Shown piece by piece: positions 1-9,519 of a stretch of DNA of 12,059 nucleotides; positions within the stretch are counted from its first letter, which is position 1, and each line of letters starts with the position of its first letter. Position numbers and translations under genes: made by a program. Location of the stretch: NCBI GenBank assembly GCA_002367375.1, contig DFBR01000219.1:1-12059 (forward strand). The letters run 5' to 3'. The stretch comes from Erythrobacter sp. UBA3075. Its GTDB lineage: Bacteria; Pseudomonadota; Alphaproteobacteria; Sphingomonadales; Sphingomonadaceae. The notes beneath the pieces are model-generated. The model searched no databases. It was given only the letters and a program-made list of their open reading frames with translations, and was not told the DNA's origin.

Positions 1-1244
1 TTCGCGCCATGCACGGAAACACAGGCTGCTTCGCCGACGGCGAACAGTCCGGGCACCACATGGTCGGGATTGCCGTCTGGGCCGATGGTGACGACTTCGC
101 CGTGATAGTTACACGGAATGCCGCCCATATTGTAATGCACCGTTGGCGTAACCGGCAGCGGCTGGCGGGTCAGGTCGACGCCCGCAAAAATCTTGCCGCT
201 TTCGGTGATGCCGGGAAGCCGCTCTGCCAGAACGGCGGGGTCGATATGGTCGAGATGCAGGTGAATGTGGTCACCGTTTTCGCCCACGCCGCGTCCTTCA
301 CGCATTTCCAGCGCCATCGAGCGTGACACGACATCGCGGCTCGCCAGATCCTTTGCCGAGGGGGCGTAGCGTTCCATGAACCGCTCGCCTTCGGAATTGG
401 TCAGATAGCCGCCCTCACCGCGCGCGCCCTCGGTAATCAGCACGCCCGCACCGTAAATGCCGGTGGGGTGGAATTGCACGAATTCCATGTCCTGCATCGG
501 CAGTCCGGCCCGCAGCACCATGCCGCCGCCATCGCCGGTGCAGGTATGCGCGCTGGTGGCGGTGAAGTAGCAACGGCCATAGCCGCCGGTCGCCAGCACC
601 ACTCCGTGCGAACGGAAGCGGTGGATAGTCCCATCATCGAGGCACATGGCGATCACGCCGACGCATTGCTTTCCGTCCGGCGTGTCCTTCATGATCAGAT
701 CGATAGCGAAATATTCGATGAAGAAGTCCGCGTCATACTTCAGGCTCTGTTGATAAAGCGCGTGGAGCATGGCGTGGCCCGTACGGTCAGCTGCGGCGCA
801 AGTGCGCTGAACCTGCGGCCCCTCGCCCATGTTCTGCATGTGACCGCCGAACGGGCGCTGGTAGATCGTGCCATCCTCGTTGCGCGAAAACGGCACGCCA
901 GCGTGTTCCAGCTCATACACAGCCTGCGGAGCTTCGCGCGCGAGATATTCAATCGCGTCCTGATCGCCCAGCCAGTCGGCACCTTTCACAGTGTCATACA
1001 TGTGCCACGACCAGTGATCCGGCGTGTTGTTGCCGAGGCTGGCCGCGATGCCGCCCTGTGCTGCAACAGTGTGGCTACGTGTAGGGAATACCTTGGAGAT
1101 ATTCGCCGTTTTCAAGCCAGCTTCGGCGGCGCCCATCGTGGCGCGCAAGCCGGAACCGCCCGCGCCCACTACGACCACATCATAAGTGTGATCTGTAATC
1201 GGGTAAGAGCGACCGTTGATTTCAAAAGTTTCCGTGCGGGCCAT
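1..1244 (-). CDS. sdhA: Succinate dehydrogenase flavoprotein subunit (partial, C-terminus outside window)
   Basis: Catalytic subunit of complex II. It oxidises succinate to fumarate on a covalently bound FAD at the cytoplasmic face of the inner membrane and passes electrons to the SdhB iron-sulfur clusters. The window holds about 414 of the usual ~600 residues, reading leftward from ATG 1244 off the edge. Visible: the dinucleotide-binding GAGGSG at 27-32; the [10 protein letters not shown] segment with H58, the expected flavin-attachment histidine; QFHPTG with H259; TEGARGEGG around 271-279; SRDVV with R303, the likely proton-shuttle arginine; and HYNMGG with H370. H259, R303 and H370 line up with E. 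coli H242, R286 and H354, within one residue. The ATG overlaps the sdhD stop by one base (TGATG), and a strong GGAGGAG lies 7 nt upstream inside sdhD, so the start is secure. sdhB would be expected further left. Confidence 0.97.
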   Translation of the reverse strand, partial: MARTETFEINGRSYPITDHTYDVVVVGAGGSGLRATMGAAEAGLKTANISKVFPTRSHTVAAQGGIAASLGNNTPDHWSWHMYDTVKGADWLGDQDAIEYLAREAPQAVYELEHAGVPFSRNEDGTIYQRPFGGHMQNMGEGPQVQRTCAAADRTGHAMLHALYQQSLKYDADFFIEYFAIDLIMKDTPDGKQCVGVIAMCLDDGTIHRFRSHGVVLATGGYGRCYFTATSAHTCTGDGGGMVLRAGLPMQDMEFVQFHPTGIYGAGVLITEGARGEGGYLTNSEGERFMERYAPSAKDLASRDVVSRSMALEMREGRGVGENGDHIHLHLDHIDPAVLAERLPGITESGKIFAGVDLTRQPLPVTPTVHYNMGGIPCNYHGEVVTIGPDGNPDHVVPGLFAVGEAACVSVHGA

Positions 1245-1633
1245 CAGGCAGCTCCTCCGCCAAAGGCAAGGCGGGCAATGCAGAACAGGCCAAAGCCTGC
1301 CCCAGCGAATGTCAAAAGATTGAGAATAAGAAGAACGCCAAATTTGCTGCCCGCTTCTTGCACATAATCCTCAGTCGCCACTTGCAGACCAAGCCGCGCG
1401 TGCCAGAATGTGGTGATGACCAGCAGCGCCATCATGAAGGCGGGGATCGGCTCTGCGATCCAGCCGGTGACCGTGGCGTGCTCCAGATCCGGCAGCATCA
1501 CCAGCGAGATGATGAGAAACAGCACCGTCACCAGATTGCCGACGGCGGTGAAGCGTTGCACCAGCCAGTGATGTGGCCCGTGGTGGGCCGAGCCGAGACC
1601 GCGCACGCGGCCGATGGAAGTTCCGTTACCCAT
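1244..1633 (-). CDS. sdhD: Succinate dehydrogenase membrane anchor subunit D
   Basis: Small hydrophobic subunit that with SdhC anchors complex II, shares heme b and forms the ubiquinone site. It has 129 residues, normal for the family. Three membrane helices fit at about 29-47, 61-80 and 97-122. The signature [15 protein letters not shown] gives H78 as the likely heme ligand and D89-Y90 as counterparts of E. coli D82-Y83, with the same 12-residue spacing from histidine to tyrosine; that tyrosine contacts quinone. The N-terminus is rich in H and G. The ATG lies 10 nt after the sdhC stop; an AGGA overlapping that stop is the probable ribosome site. The stop codon overlaps the sdhA start. Confidence 0.93.
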   Translation of the reverse strand: MGNGTSIGRVRGLGSAHHGPHHWLVQRFTAVGNLVTVLFLIISLVMLPDLEHATVTGWIAEPIPAFMMALLVITTFWHARLGLQVATEDYVQEAGSKFGVLLILNLLTFAGAGFGLFCIARLAFGGGAA

Positions 1634-1643
1634 GGATCAAATC

Positions 1644-2024
1644 CTAACGCAGTAAGATGTAGGCCCAGACGGCGGCGGTCAGCGCGACTGCGCCGACCAT
1701 CGAAATCCATGACCAATTGCGGTTGGTGTCGAGTTCATAACCTGCCCCGGTATCCAGCACGAAATGGCGGATGCCCGATGCGGCATGATTGAAGAAAGCC
1801 CAGGTCAGGCCGATCAGGATGACATATCCAAGCGGGCTACTCATCCATTCAGCGAAGCTGGTATAATAGTCCGGCCCGCTCGCCAGTGCGCCCAGCCACC
1901 ACAGCAGCACGAACAGGCCGACAATGGCCATCCCGTCTCCGGTAACGCGGTGGAGGATGGATACCGCCATATGCGGTCCCCATTTCCAGATCGAAAGGTG
2001 CGGTGAAAGCGGGCGATTGGCCAT
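1644..2024 (-). CDS. sdhC: Succinate dehydrogenase cytochrome b556 subunit C
   Basis: Membrane cytochrome subunit of complex II; first gene of the operon. The 126-residue protein has the family N-terminus RPLSPHLSIW, then SILHRVTG (22-29), where S22 and R26 match the quinone-contacting S27 and R31 of E. coli SdhC, and NHAASGIRHFVLD (79-91), where H80 is the expected axial heme ligand. Three membrane helices fit at about 32-50, 66-84 and 106-124. The start at 2024 is the only sensible ATG, since the conserved motif begins at residue 4. The ribosome site is weak (GGGA about 7 nt upstream). sdhC is divergent from the SDR gene, with 134 bp between starts. Confidence 0.95.
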   Translation of the reverse strand: MANRPLSPHLSIWKWGPHMAVSILHRVTGDGMAIVGLFVLLWWLGALASGPDYYTSFAEWMSSPLGYVILIGLTWAFFNHAASGIRHFVLDTGAGYELDTNRNWSWISMVGAVALTAAVWAYILLR

Positions 2025-2158
2025 GATATGTCCCGTTGGAAGCAGTTATGCGCCCCACTTAGCGCATGATGCGCCTGTGACAAGCGCACCTTCACCTGTA
2101 TTCGCCAGGAATTACGCACTCTTCCCCGATCCGGCCCTGCCCGCTAAGAGTTCATCGC
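2025..2158. promoter_or_regulatory. Divergent sdhC / SDR promoter region with a 13-bp palindrome
   Basis: This 134-bp spacer must hold the promoters of both the sdh operon and the plus-strand operon. It contains GCGCATGATGCGC (2062-2074), a perfect 6-bp inverted repeat around one base. On the minus strand TTGTCA (2083-2078) is a 5/6 match to a sigma-70 -35 box. The palindrome falls in the 16-17 nt spacer before a poor -10 (TAAGTG, 2061-2056). No convincing promoter was found for the SDR gene. The promoter and operator roles are inference. Confidence 0.35.
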
Positions 2159-2884
2159 ATGACCAATATCCTCGTCACAGGCAGCAGCAGGGGCATCGGA
2201 AAAGCGATTGCGGATCAGCTGGCAGCACGCGGTTGCAGTGTGATCGGCCACGCCACGCGCGCCCGCGATTCTCGTACGATTGCCGCCGATTTTGCTGAGC
2301 CCACCGCCGCACAGATGCTGTGGCAAGAAGCGCTCTTTCAGTTGGACGGCAAGATCGATGTGCTGGTGAACAATGCCGGCCTGTTCGAACAAAGCCCGCT
2401 GGGTGCCAGCGACATTGAATGGCTTGATCGCTGGGAAGACACGATGCGGATCAATCTGACTTCCGCCGCGCAGCTATCGCGTTTCGCCGTGCGCCACTGG
2501 CAGGAACGCGCCGAGAATGGCGAAGACACTGGTGGCCGCATTGTCCATGTCGCCAGCCGGGCGGCGTATCGCGGGGACTCACCAGCGCATTGGCATTATG
2601 CTGCGGCCAAAGGGGGAATGGTGGCAATGCACAAGACCATCGCGCGCGGCTATGCGAGCGAGAATATCCTCAGCTACGCGATCACGCCCGGCTTCACCGA
2701 TACGGCGATGGCAGGCGATTATCTGGAAAGCCGTGGCGGCGAAGGCCTGCTTGCCGACATTCCACTGGCGCGCGTCGCCCAGCCGGAAGAAATTGCCGAT
2801 ATCGCAGTATTCTGCGCACTGGATGCCCCGGCCAGCATGACCGGAGCGGTGATCGATGCAAATGGAGCCAGCTATGTACGTTAG
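2159..2884 (+). CDS. SDR-family NAD(P)-dependent oxidoreductase
   Basis: Classical short-chain dehydrogenase/reductase of 241 residues, resembling FabG-type enzymes; the substrate cannot be told from sequence. The Rossmann glycine motif TGSSRGIG is at 7-14, the structural NNAG at 71-74, catalytic S133 in VHVASRAAY, and the active-site pair Y147 and K151 in YAAAK. PGFTDTAM (177-184) follows, as usual after the active site. The stretch after the second beta strand (about 31-45) is shorter than in typical FabG. A weak AAGAG lies about 8 nt before the ATG. It is the first gene of a four-gene plus-strand cluster; its last 11 nt overlap the next gene. Family assignment is firm, function open. Confidence 0.93.
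   Translation: MTNILVTGSSRGIGKAIADQLAARGCSVIGHATRARDSRTIAADFAEPTAAQMLWQEALFQLDGKIDVLVNNAGLFEQSPLGASDIEWLDRWEDTMRINLTSAAQLSRFAVRHWQERAENGEDTGGRIVHVASRAAYRGDSPAHWHYAAAKGGMVAMHKTIARGYASENILSYAITPGFTDTAMAGDYLESRGGEGLLADIPLARVAQPEEIADIAVFCALDAPASMTGAVIDANGASYVR
2864..2867 (+). promoter_or_regulatory. Ribosome binding site deciding the beta-lactamase start
   Basis: GGAG lies 6 nt before ATG 2874, inside the end of the SDR gene. It favours 2874 over the in-frame ATG at 2856, and the 2874 start gives a clean lipoprotein signal peptide. Confidence 0.6.
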
Positions 2885-3818
2885 GCACGCGCTAATCTCC
2901 GCCATGGCAGTGGCGCTTCTGTCAGCTTGCGTTGCACCGCAACCGCCAGCGCCGCCTGCATCGGCCTCGGCAGTTGCTGCTGCCCGCGATCTGGCTCCGC
3001 CTGCCAGTCAATGGTCGCAAACTTGCGAAGATTGGGACCAGTGGGAGAAGCGCGCAGAGCCCTTCCGCGTCCACGGCACCACCTATCACGTAGGCACGTG
3101 CGGGATCACGGCGCTGCTGGTCGCGGGGCCTGAAGGGCATGTCCTGCTTGATACCGGCACGCGCAACGGTTCAATCGTGGTGCTTGAAAACATCCGCCTG
3201 CTTGGCCTGATGCCCGACAATGTCCGATCCCTGCTGACCAGCCATGAGCATTTCGATCATATTGGCGGTGCATGGTGGGTCTTGCAGAATAGCAGTGCGC
3301 GCATCCTTACGTCGCCCGTGGCGGCACGCGTCATCGAAAGCGGCACTGTCGATCCGCTCGACCCGCAATCGGGCATCCACCCGCCGATGCGCGCGGTAGA
3401 CGGCGCTTTCATCACAGTGGTCAGCCCCGGCCAGCCGGTCACTCTGCAAGGCACGCGTTTCACTCCCATAGCCACGCCCGGTCACACGCCCGGCGCGCTA
3501 AGCTGGCAATGGGAAAGCTGCGAGGGCGAGGAATGTCTGACCATTGTCTATGCTGACAGCCTCTCGCCCGTCAGCGCCGATACCTACCGCTTCTCTCAGC
3601 ATCCCGGATATGTGCAAGCCTACCGCGATGGCATTGCCCGCCTCGCGGCACTCGATTGCGATATTCTGCTCACGCCGCATCCCTCTGCGAGCGGTATGCG
3701 CGACAAGCTACTGGCTGAAGATCTCACCTCGGGCATGGGCTGCGCCGAATATGCTGCAAACGTCCTCCAACGGCTCGAAACGCGAATGGCCTTGGAAGTC
3801 GAGGAGGCTGCTCAATGA
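2874..3818 (+). CDS. Subclass B3 metallo-beta-lactamase, AIM-1-like, predicted lipoprotein
   Basis: Di-zinc hydrolase of the MBL fold, 314 residues from ATG 2874; family members hydrolyse beta-lactams including carbapenems. N-terminus: signal peptide with lipobox LSAC (C19), then an Ala/Pro-rich tether (20-45). Zinc ligands are complete for B3: H124, H126, D128 and H129 in HEHFDH, H204 in GHTPG, H269 in TPHPSASG (standard 116, 118, 120, 121, 196, 263). Q165 and S229/S231 fall at standard positions 157 and 221/223. Six mature-region cysteines (51, 76, 216, 221, 262, 290) match the three disulfides of AIM-1 (32-66, 208-213, 256-290). With the lipobox this implies a membrane-anchored periplasmic enzyme. 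The gene overlaps the SDR gene by 11 nt and prmA by 4 nt (ATGA). B3 class is near certain; the drug spectrum is unknown. Confidence 0.93.
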   Translation: MYVRHALISAMAVALLSACVAPQPPAPPASASAVAAARDLAPPASQWSQTCEDWDQWEKRAEPFRVHGTTYHVGTCGITALLVAGPEGHVLLDTGTRNGSIVVLENIRLLGLMPDNVRSLLTSHEHFDHIGGAWWVLQNSSARILTSPVAARVIESGTVDPLDPQSGIHPPMRAVDGAFITVVSPGQPVTLQGTRFTPIATPGHTPGALSWQWESCEGEECLTIVYADSLSPVSADTYRFSQHPGYVQAYRDGIARLAALDCDILLTPHPSASGMRDKLLAEDLTSGMGCAEYAANVLQRLETRMALEVEEAAQ

Positions 3819-4720
3819 GCTGGAAACTCTCTGCCATCGCCTCCAAGGCCCGCATCGAAAGTGCGCTTGCACAGCGCGATGATTCTATGGGTTGGGACGA
3901 AAGCGTTGTCCTCGCGGGCTATGAAGTCGACCCGGATGAGCCCGATTGCTGGTGCCTTGACGCCTACCTGCCAGAAAAGCCGAGCGATGCGCAGCACAAG
4001 GCTGTGCGCGCGCTTTTTGCGGGCAAGCCGCCGCGCCTTGTTGCAGAACAACTACCCGATGCCGATTGGGTGAGTGAAAGCCAGCGCGGGGTCGAACCAA
4101 TCCGCGCCGGGCGTTTCCATGTCCACACACCCGATCATGCACCGAGCAGTGAGGCAGGTGTGCGCAACTTCTGCATTCCAGCCGCGCAAGCATTCGGCAC
4201 CGGCCATCATGAAACGACCGCAGGCTGCCTCGTGATGCTGGATGCGATGCGGGCGCAGGGCGTCAATCCGCGCCACGTCGCCGACATTGGCACAGGCACC
4301 GGCCTGCTCGCCTTTGCCGCGTTGGAATTGTGGCCGCATTCAGTTGTGACCGCATCCGATATCGACCCGGTTTGCGAACCAGCGGTGATCGAGAACGCGG
4401 TGCGCAATAAGGTGCGCCTCGGCACTGGTCCCAGCGAAGTCACGATGATCGTGGCCGATGGAATGCACAATTCGCTTCTTCAAGCGGCAGCGCCGTTCGA
4501 CCTGCTCATCGCCAATATTCTCGCCGGGCCATTGATCGAAATGGCGGCGGATTTTGCCGAGGCCGTCGCCCCGCGCGGCAGCATTCTGCTTTCCGGCCTG
4601 CTGACCCGGCAGGAAGCAGACGTGCGCGCGGCCTATCTGCGGATGGGCTTCCGCCTCCACCGCCGTCTCAGATCCGGGGACTGGTCAATCCTGTGGCTGC
4701 GACATAGATTCACCGGATGA
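3815..4720 (+). CDS. prmA: Ribosomal protein L11 methyltransferase
   Basis: Cytoplasmic S-adenosylmethionine-dependent enzyme that methylates ribosomal protein L11. It has 301 residues, the usual family length. The N-terminal third is the substrate-recognition part. The PrmA hallmark AFGTGHHETT is at 126-135, the SAM-binding DIGTGTG at 157-163, the acidic loop SDIDP around 181-185, and NILAGPL at 234-240, the family's version of motif IV. The start ATG shares ATGA with the beta-lactamase stop and is preceded 7 nt upstream by AGGAGG (3802-3807), so translation is both coupled and independently strong. Its stop overlaps the next start in the same way. Confidence 0.95.
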   Translation: MSWKLSAIASKARIESALAQRDDSMGWDESVVLAGYEVDPDEPDCWCLDAYLPEKPSDAQHKAVRALFAGKPPRLVAEQLPDADWVSESQRGVEPIRAGRFHVHTPDHAPSSEAGVRNFCIPAAQAFGTGHHETTAGCLVMLDAMRAQGVNPRHVADIGTGTGLLAFAALELWPHSVVTASDIDPVCEPAVIENAVRNKVRLGTGPSEVTMIVADGMHNSLLQAAAPFDLLIANILAGPLIEMAADFAEAVAPRGSILLSGLLTRQEADVRAAYLRMGFRLHRRLRSGDWSILWLRHRFTG

Positions 4721-5421
4721 AGCGCAGGATTATTCGCGGATTTCTTGGCGTTCTCGCCATGCTTGCCATGGTCGTGGTCGGCTATCCGGTCGCGGCGTGG
4801 GTCGGCAGCACGATCCCGCAAAACAGCGACTGGACCGGGCCTGATACGGGCATGGATATCATGGTCGAAACCAATGGTACGCACACCTCCATTGTCGTGC
4901 CTATCGTAAGCGATCTGAAGGACTGGCGCGAGACCTTCCCCAGCGCCGCACGCGCCGTGCCATCGGGTGAAATGCCTACGCATATTTCTATCGGCTATGG
5001 CGAGCGCGAGGTCTTCCTCGACGTACCGACATGGGGCGATCTGGAAGTAAGCACGGCTCTGCGCATTGCGACCATGGGCGGAGATTCGCTGCTCCGCGTG
5101 AGCCACTATGTCCGCCCCGCCCCCAGCGAGCATCACCGACCGCTGCGCATCACGCACGATCAATATGCGCAGCTGGTGGAGGCAATCGAGAGTGCCGTAC
5201 CCGATCTTCCACCGGACGAAAGCCGCGAGGAATTGCGCGGCACCTATGTCGATGATGCCTATTACGATGCGCTGGGTGACTATACGATGGGCAACACCTG
5301 CAACAGTTGGGTCGGAGAGAGATTGGCGGAGGCGGGCATTCCGATGGGGCTGTGGACACCATTCGCGGGCGGCGTGATGAAATGGATCCCCGAACCTTCG
5401 GACGACTCCACCGTCAGCTGA
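4717..5421 (+). CDS. DUF2459 / TIGR02117 family membrane-anchored protein
   Basis: Conserved protein of unknown function, 234 residues, recognised by its C-terminal pattern NTCNSWVGERL followed by a GLWTPFAGGVM segment and by GTHTSIVVP near the N-terminus. A signal anchor or uncleaved signal (about 5-29) is preceded by KRR, so most of the protein should sit in the periplasm. H56 and C195 are the conserved-looking candidates for a papain- or NlpC-like catalytic pair; this is inference only. It starts at an ATGA overlap with prmA and has no clear Shine-Dalgarno, so it probably depends on translational coupling. It is the last gene of the plus-strand cluster. Confidence 0.85.
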   Translation: MKRRIIRGFLGVLAMLAMVVVGYPVAAWVGSTIPQNSDWTGPDTGMDIMVETNGTHTSIVVPIVSDLKDWRETFPSAARAVPSGEMPTHISIGYGEREVFLDVPTWGDLEVSTALRIATMGGDSLLRVSHYVRPAPSEHHRPLRITHDQYAQLVEAIESAVPDLPPDESREELRGTYVDDAYYDALGDYTMGNTCNSWVGERLAEAGIPMGLWTPFAGGVMKWIPEPSDDSTVS

Positions 5422-5426
5422 TCCGC

Positions 5427-7691
<2,265 letters not shown>

Positions 7692-7694
7692 TCA

Positions 7695-7730
7695 GGGGGT
7701 GGTGAGTGCTTCGGCTCAACTCACACCCCC
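7695..7730 (-). repeat. Second stem-loop at the recN-ligA junction, spanning the recN stop
   Basis: GGGGGTGGTGAGT (7695-7707) pairs with ACTCACACCCCC (7719-7730) with one bulged base, around a loop containing TTCG. The recN stop codon (7723-7721) and last codons lie in one arm. With the adjacent 7668-7691 repeat it makes a tandem hairpin element of about 63 bp. There is no T-run, so it is not a typical terminator. Confidence 0.6.
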
Positions 7731-9385
7731 TCCAGCAAACGATCAGCCTGCGCCCTAGCCTCTGGCGTCACTTCCGCGCCCGACAACATCCGCGCAATCT
7801 CTTCCTGCCGCCCATCCGCATTGAGACGCGCGACCGAAGTCTTCGTCACCGTCCCCTTCGAAGACTTGGCAATCATGTAATGCGTGCCGCCACGCGCAGC
7901 GACTTGGGGTGAGTGGGTGACAGCGAGCAATTGCCCGCCGTCGGCCAACCGCGCCAAACGCTCACCGATGGCAGAGGCGACCGCGCCGCCCACGCCTCGG
8001 TCGATTTCGTCGAAGATCACCGTAGCCGCCCCGCCCTGCTCGGCCAGCGCCACTTTCAGCGCGAGGATAAAACGGGAGAGTTCGCCGCCCGAGGCAATCT
8101 TGTTGAGCGGCGCGAAATCTGCGCCGGGATTGGTGGAGATCAGGAATTCCACCGCGTCCATGCCGCTCGCGCCCCAGCGGTCTTGCGGCAGCTCAGTCAC
8201 CGAGGTCTGGAAGCGCGCCGCGTCCAGTTTCAGCGGAGCCAGTTCGCCCGCCACCGCTTTGTCGAGCTTGCCGCCCGCCTTCACGCGCGCCGTGTGCAGC
8301 GCCTCGGCAGCCTTGCGATAGGCTTCTCCCGCAGCTTGCTCCGCCTGCACAAGTTCTGCCAGATCGGCATCGCCCTGCTCAATCGCATCGAGCTTGCCGC
8401 GCAGTGACGTCATGACGGCGGGCAGATCATCGACCTGGCAGCCATGTTTGCGAGCCAGCGCGCGCAGTTCGAACAGGCGCGTTTCAATACGGTCGAGTTC
8501 GAGCGGATCATGCGTCAGCGCGATAGCAGCCGCTTCCAGCTTTTCTTCCGCTTCCCCCGCTTCGATCACCGCGCGATCAAGGCTCGCCAAAGCCTCCGTC
8601 AGCAGCGCATGTTCGGGAGCAATCCGGTCGAGCCGCCGTGCCGCACTGCGCAGCCGGGCGAGCGGCGAATCGCTGCCGTCCCACATCAGCCGCAGCTCCT
8701 CCAAATCGCCCTGCAATTTCTCGCCTTTCTGCATATCGGACCGGGAATTGGCGAGCGTCTCTTCCTCGCCCTCCTCCGGTACGATGGCAGTCAGTTCAGC
8801 AAGATGCGCCAGCAGCAAATCCTGATCGGCCTTGGCCTGTTCGATGCCTGCCCGTGCATTTGCCAGAGCCGCCCGCGCTGCGTGCCAGCCTGTCCATGCC
8901 GATGCGACGCGCGCGGTATTGGCGGCGGCGAAACGGTCCAGCAGATGGCGATGACCACGCGGATTGACGAGGCCGCGATCATCGTGCTGGCCGTGCAACT
9001 CGACCAGCGCACCTGCCAATTGCCGCAGCAGCGCCGCGCCCACAGCTTGGTCATTCACAAACGCCTTCGATCCGCCATCGGCCTTCACCCGGCGACGGAT
9101 AATGAGCGGTTCGCCCGGCTCAATCTCGACTTCAGCATCGTCCAACGCCTCCACAATCGCGGCGGGCAAGGTAGAAAATTCGAAAGTCGCTGTGGCGCTC
9201 GCCTGTTCTTCACCGCTGCGCACCAACGAAGTTTCGGCACGTGCGCCCAGCACCAGCCCCAGTGCATCGAGCAGGATCGATTTGCCCGCGCCCGTCTCAC
9301 CCGTCAGCACGCCAAGGCCCGGCCCGAAGGACAGGTCGAGCGATTCGATCAGCACGATATTGCGGATGGCAAGAGTGGTCAGCAT
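7721..9385 (-). CDS. recN: DNA repair protein RecN (SMC-like ATPase)
   Basis: SMC-family ATPase acting in double-strand break repair in the cytoplasm. It has 554 residues from ATG 9385. Walker A GETGAGKS is at 29-36, the signature ASGGELSR at 431-438, Walker B TVIFDEID at 455-462, and the switch histidine H491 in VTHSPQVA. A long charged central region (about 160-400) forms the coiled coil. The reading frame extends 40 codons further upstream, but MLTTLAIRNIVLIESL is the normal RecN N-terminus. No Shine-Dalgarno precedes 9385. A weak candidate promoter (TTGCAC, 17 nt, TATTGC) lies around 9430-9402. I see no alphaproteobacterial LexA box (GTTC-N7-GTTC) upstream. It is first in the recN-ligA-small protein run. 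Confidence 0.96.
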   Translation of the reverse strand: MLTTLAIRNIVLIESLDLSFGPGLGVLTGETGAGKSILLDALGLVLGARAETSLVRSGEEQASATATFEFSTLPAAIVEALDDAEVEIEPGEPLIIRRRVKADGGSKAFVNDQAVGAALLRQLAGALVELHGQHDDRGLVNPRGHRHLLDRFAAANTARVASAWTGWHAARAALANARAGIEQAKADQDLLLAHLAELTAIVPEEGEEETLANSRSDMQKGEKLQGDLEELRLMWDGSDSPLARLRSAARRLDRIAPEHALLTEALASLDRAVIEAGEAEEKLEAAAIALTHDPLELDRIETRLFELRALARKHGCQVDDLPAVMTSLRGKLDAIEQGDADLAELVQAEQAAGEAYRKAAEALHTARVKAGGKLDKAVAGELAPLKLDAARFQTSVTELPQDRWGASGMDAVEFLISTNPGADFAPLNKIASGGELSRFILALKVALAEQGGAATVIFDEIDRGVGGAVASAIGERLARLADGGQLLAVTHSPQVAARGGTHYMIAKSSKGTVTKTSVARLNADGRQEEIARMLSGAEVTPEARAQADRLLEGV

Positions 9386-9447
9386 GGCAGAGCGGATTCG
9401 AGCAATACGTCTCCACCCGTCGCGGTGCAACGATGGCTCACCGCGAA

Positions 9448-9479
9448 ACAGTGGAGGTTGAAGGATTTTTAACCACTGT
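9448..9479. repeat. Inverted repeat in the recN / PilZ divergent spacer
   Basis: ACAGTGG (9448-9454) and CCACTGT (9473-9479) are perfect 7-base inverted arms; GGTT (9457-9460) can alternatively pair with AACC (9471-9474). It lies in the 134-bp region between divergent recN and PilZ starts, about 40 bp before the PilZ ATG. It could be a regulator binding site or a leader hairpin; no function is shown. Confidence 0.4.
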
Positions 9480-9519
9480 GTGGTGCAATAAGGTCGCAAC
9501 AACAAGAAGGATGACCTCC

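Noticed and set aside
468..1367. Long plus-strand reading frame opposite sdhA
   Set aside because: It is antisense to a firmly identified sdhA; the protein has no family pattern, and such mirror frames are common in high-GC DNA.
8444..9472. 342-codon plus-strand frame opposite recN
   Set aside because: It mirrors recN coding sequence; composition is rich in R, Q and H with no domain.
9386..9505. N-terminal extension of recN
   Set aside because: The extra 40 residues do not look like RecN, which normally begins MLxxLxIRN; the upstream part covers the divergent promoter region.
9386..9519. LexA/SOS box upstream of recN
   Set aside because: I looked for the alphaproteobacterial GTTC-N7-GTTC (or its complement) in the spacer and found none; SOS control cannot be claimed.
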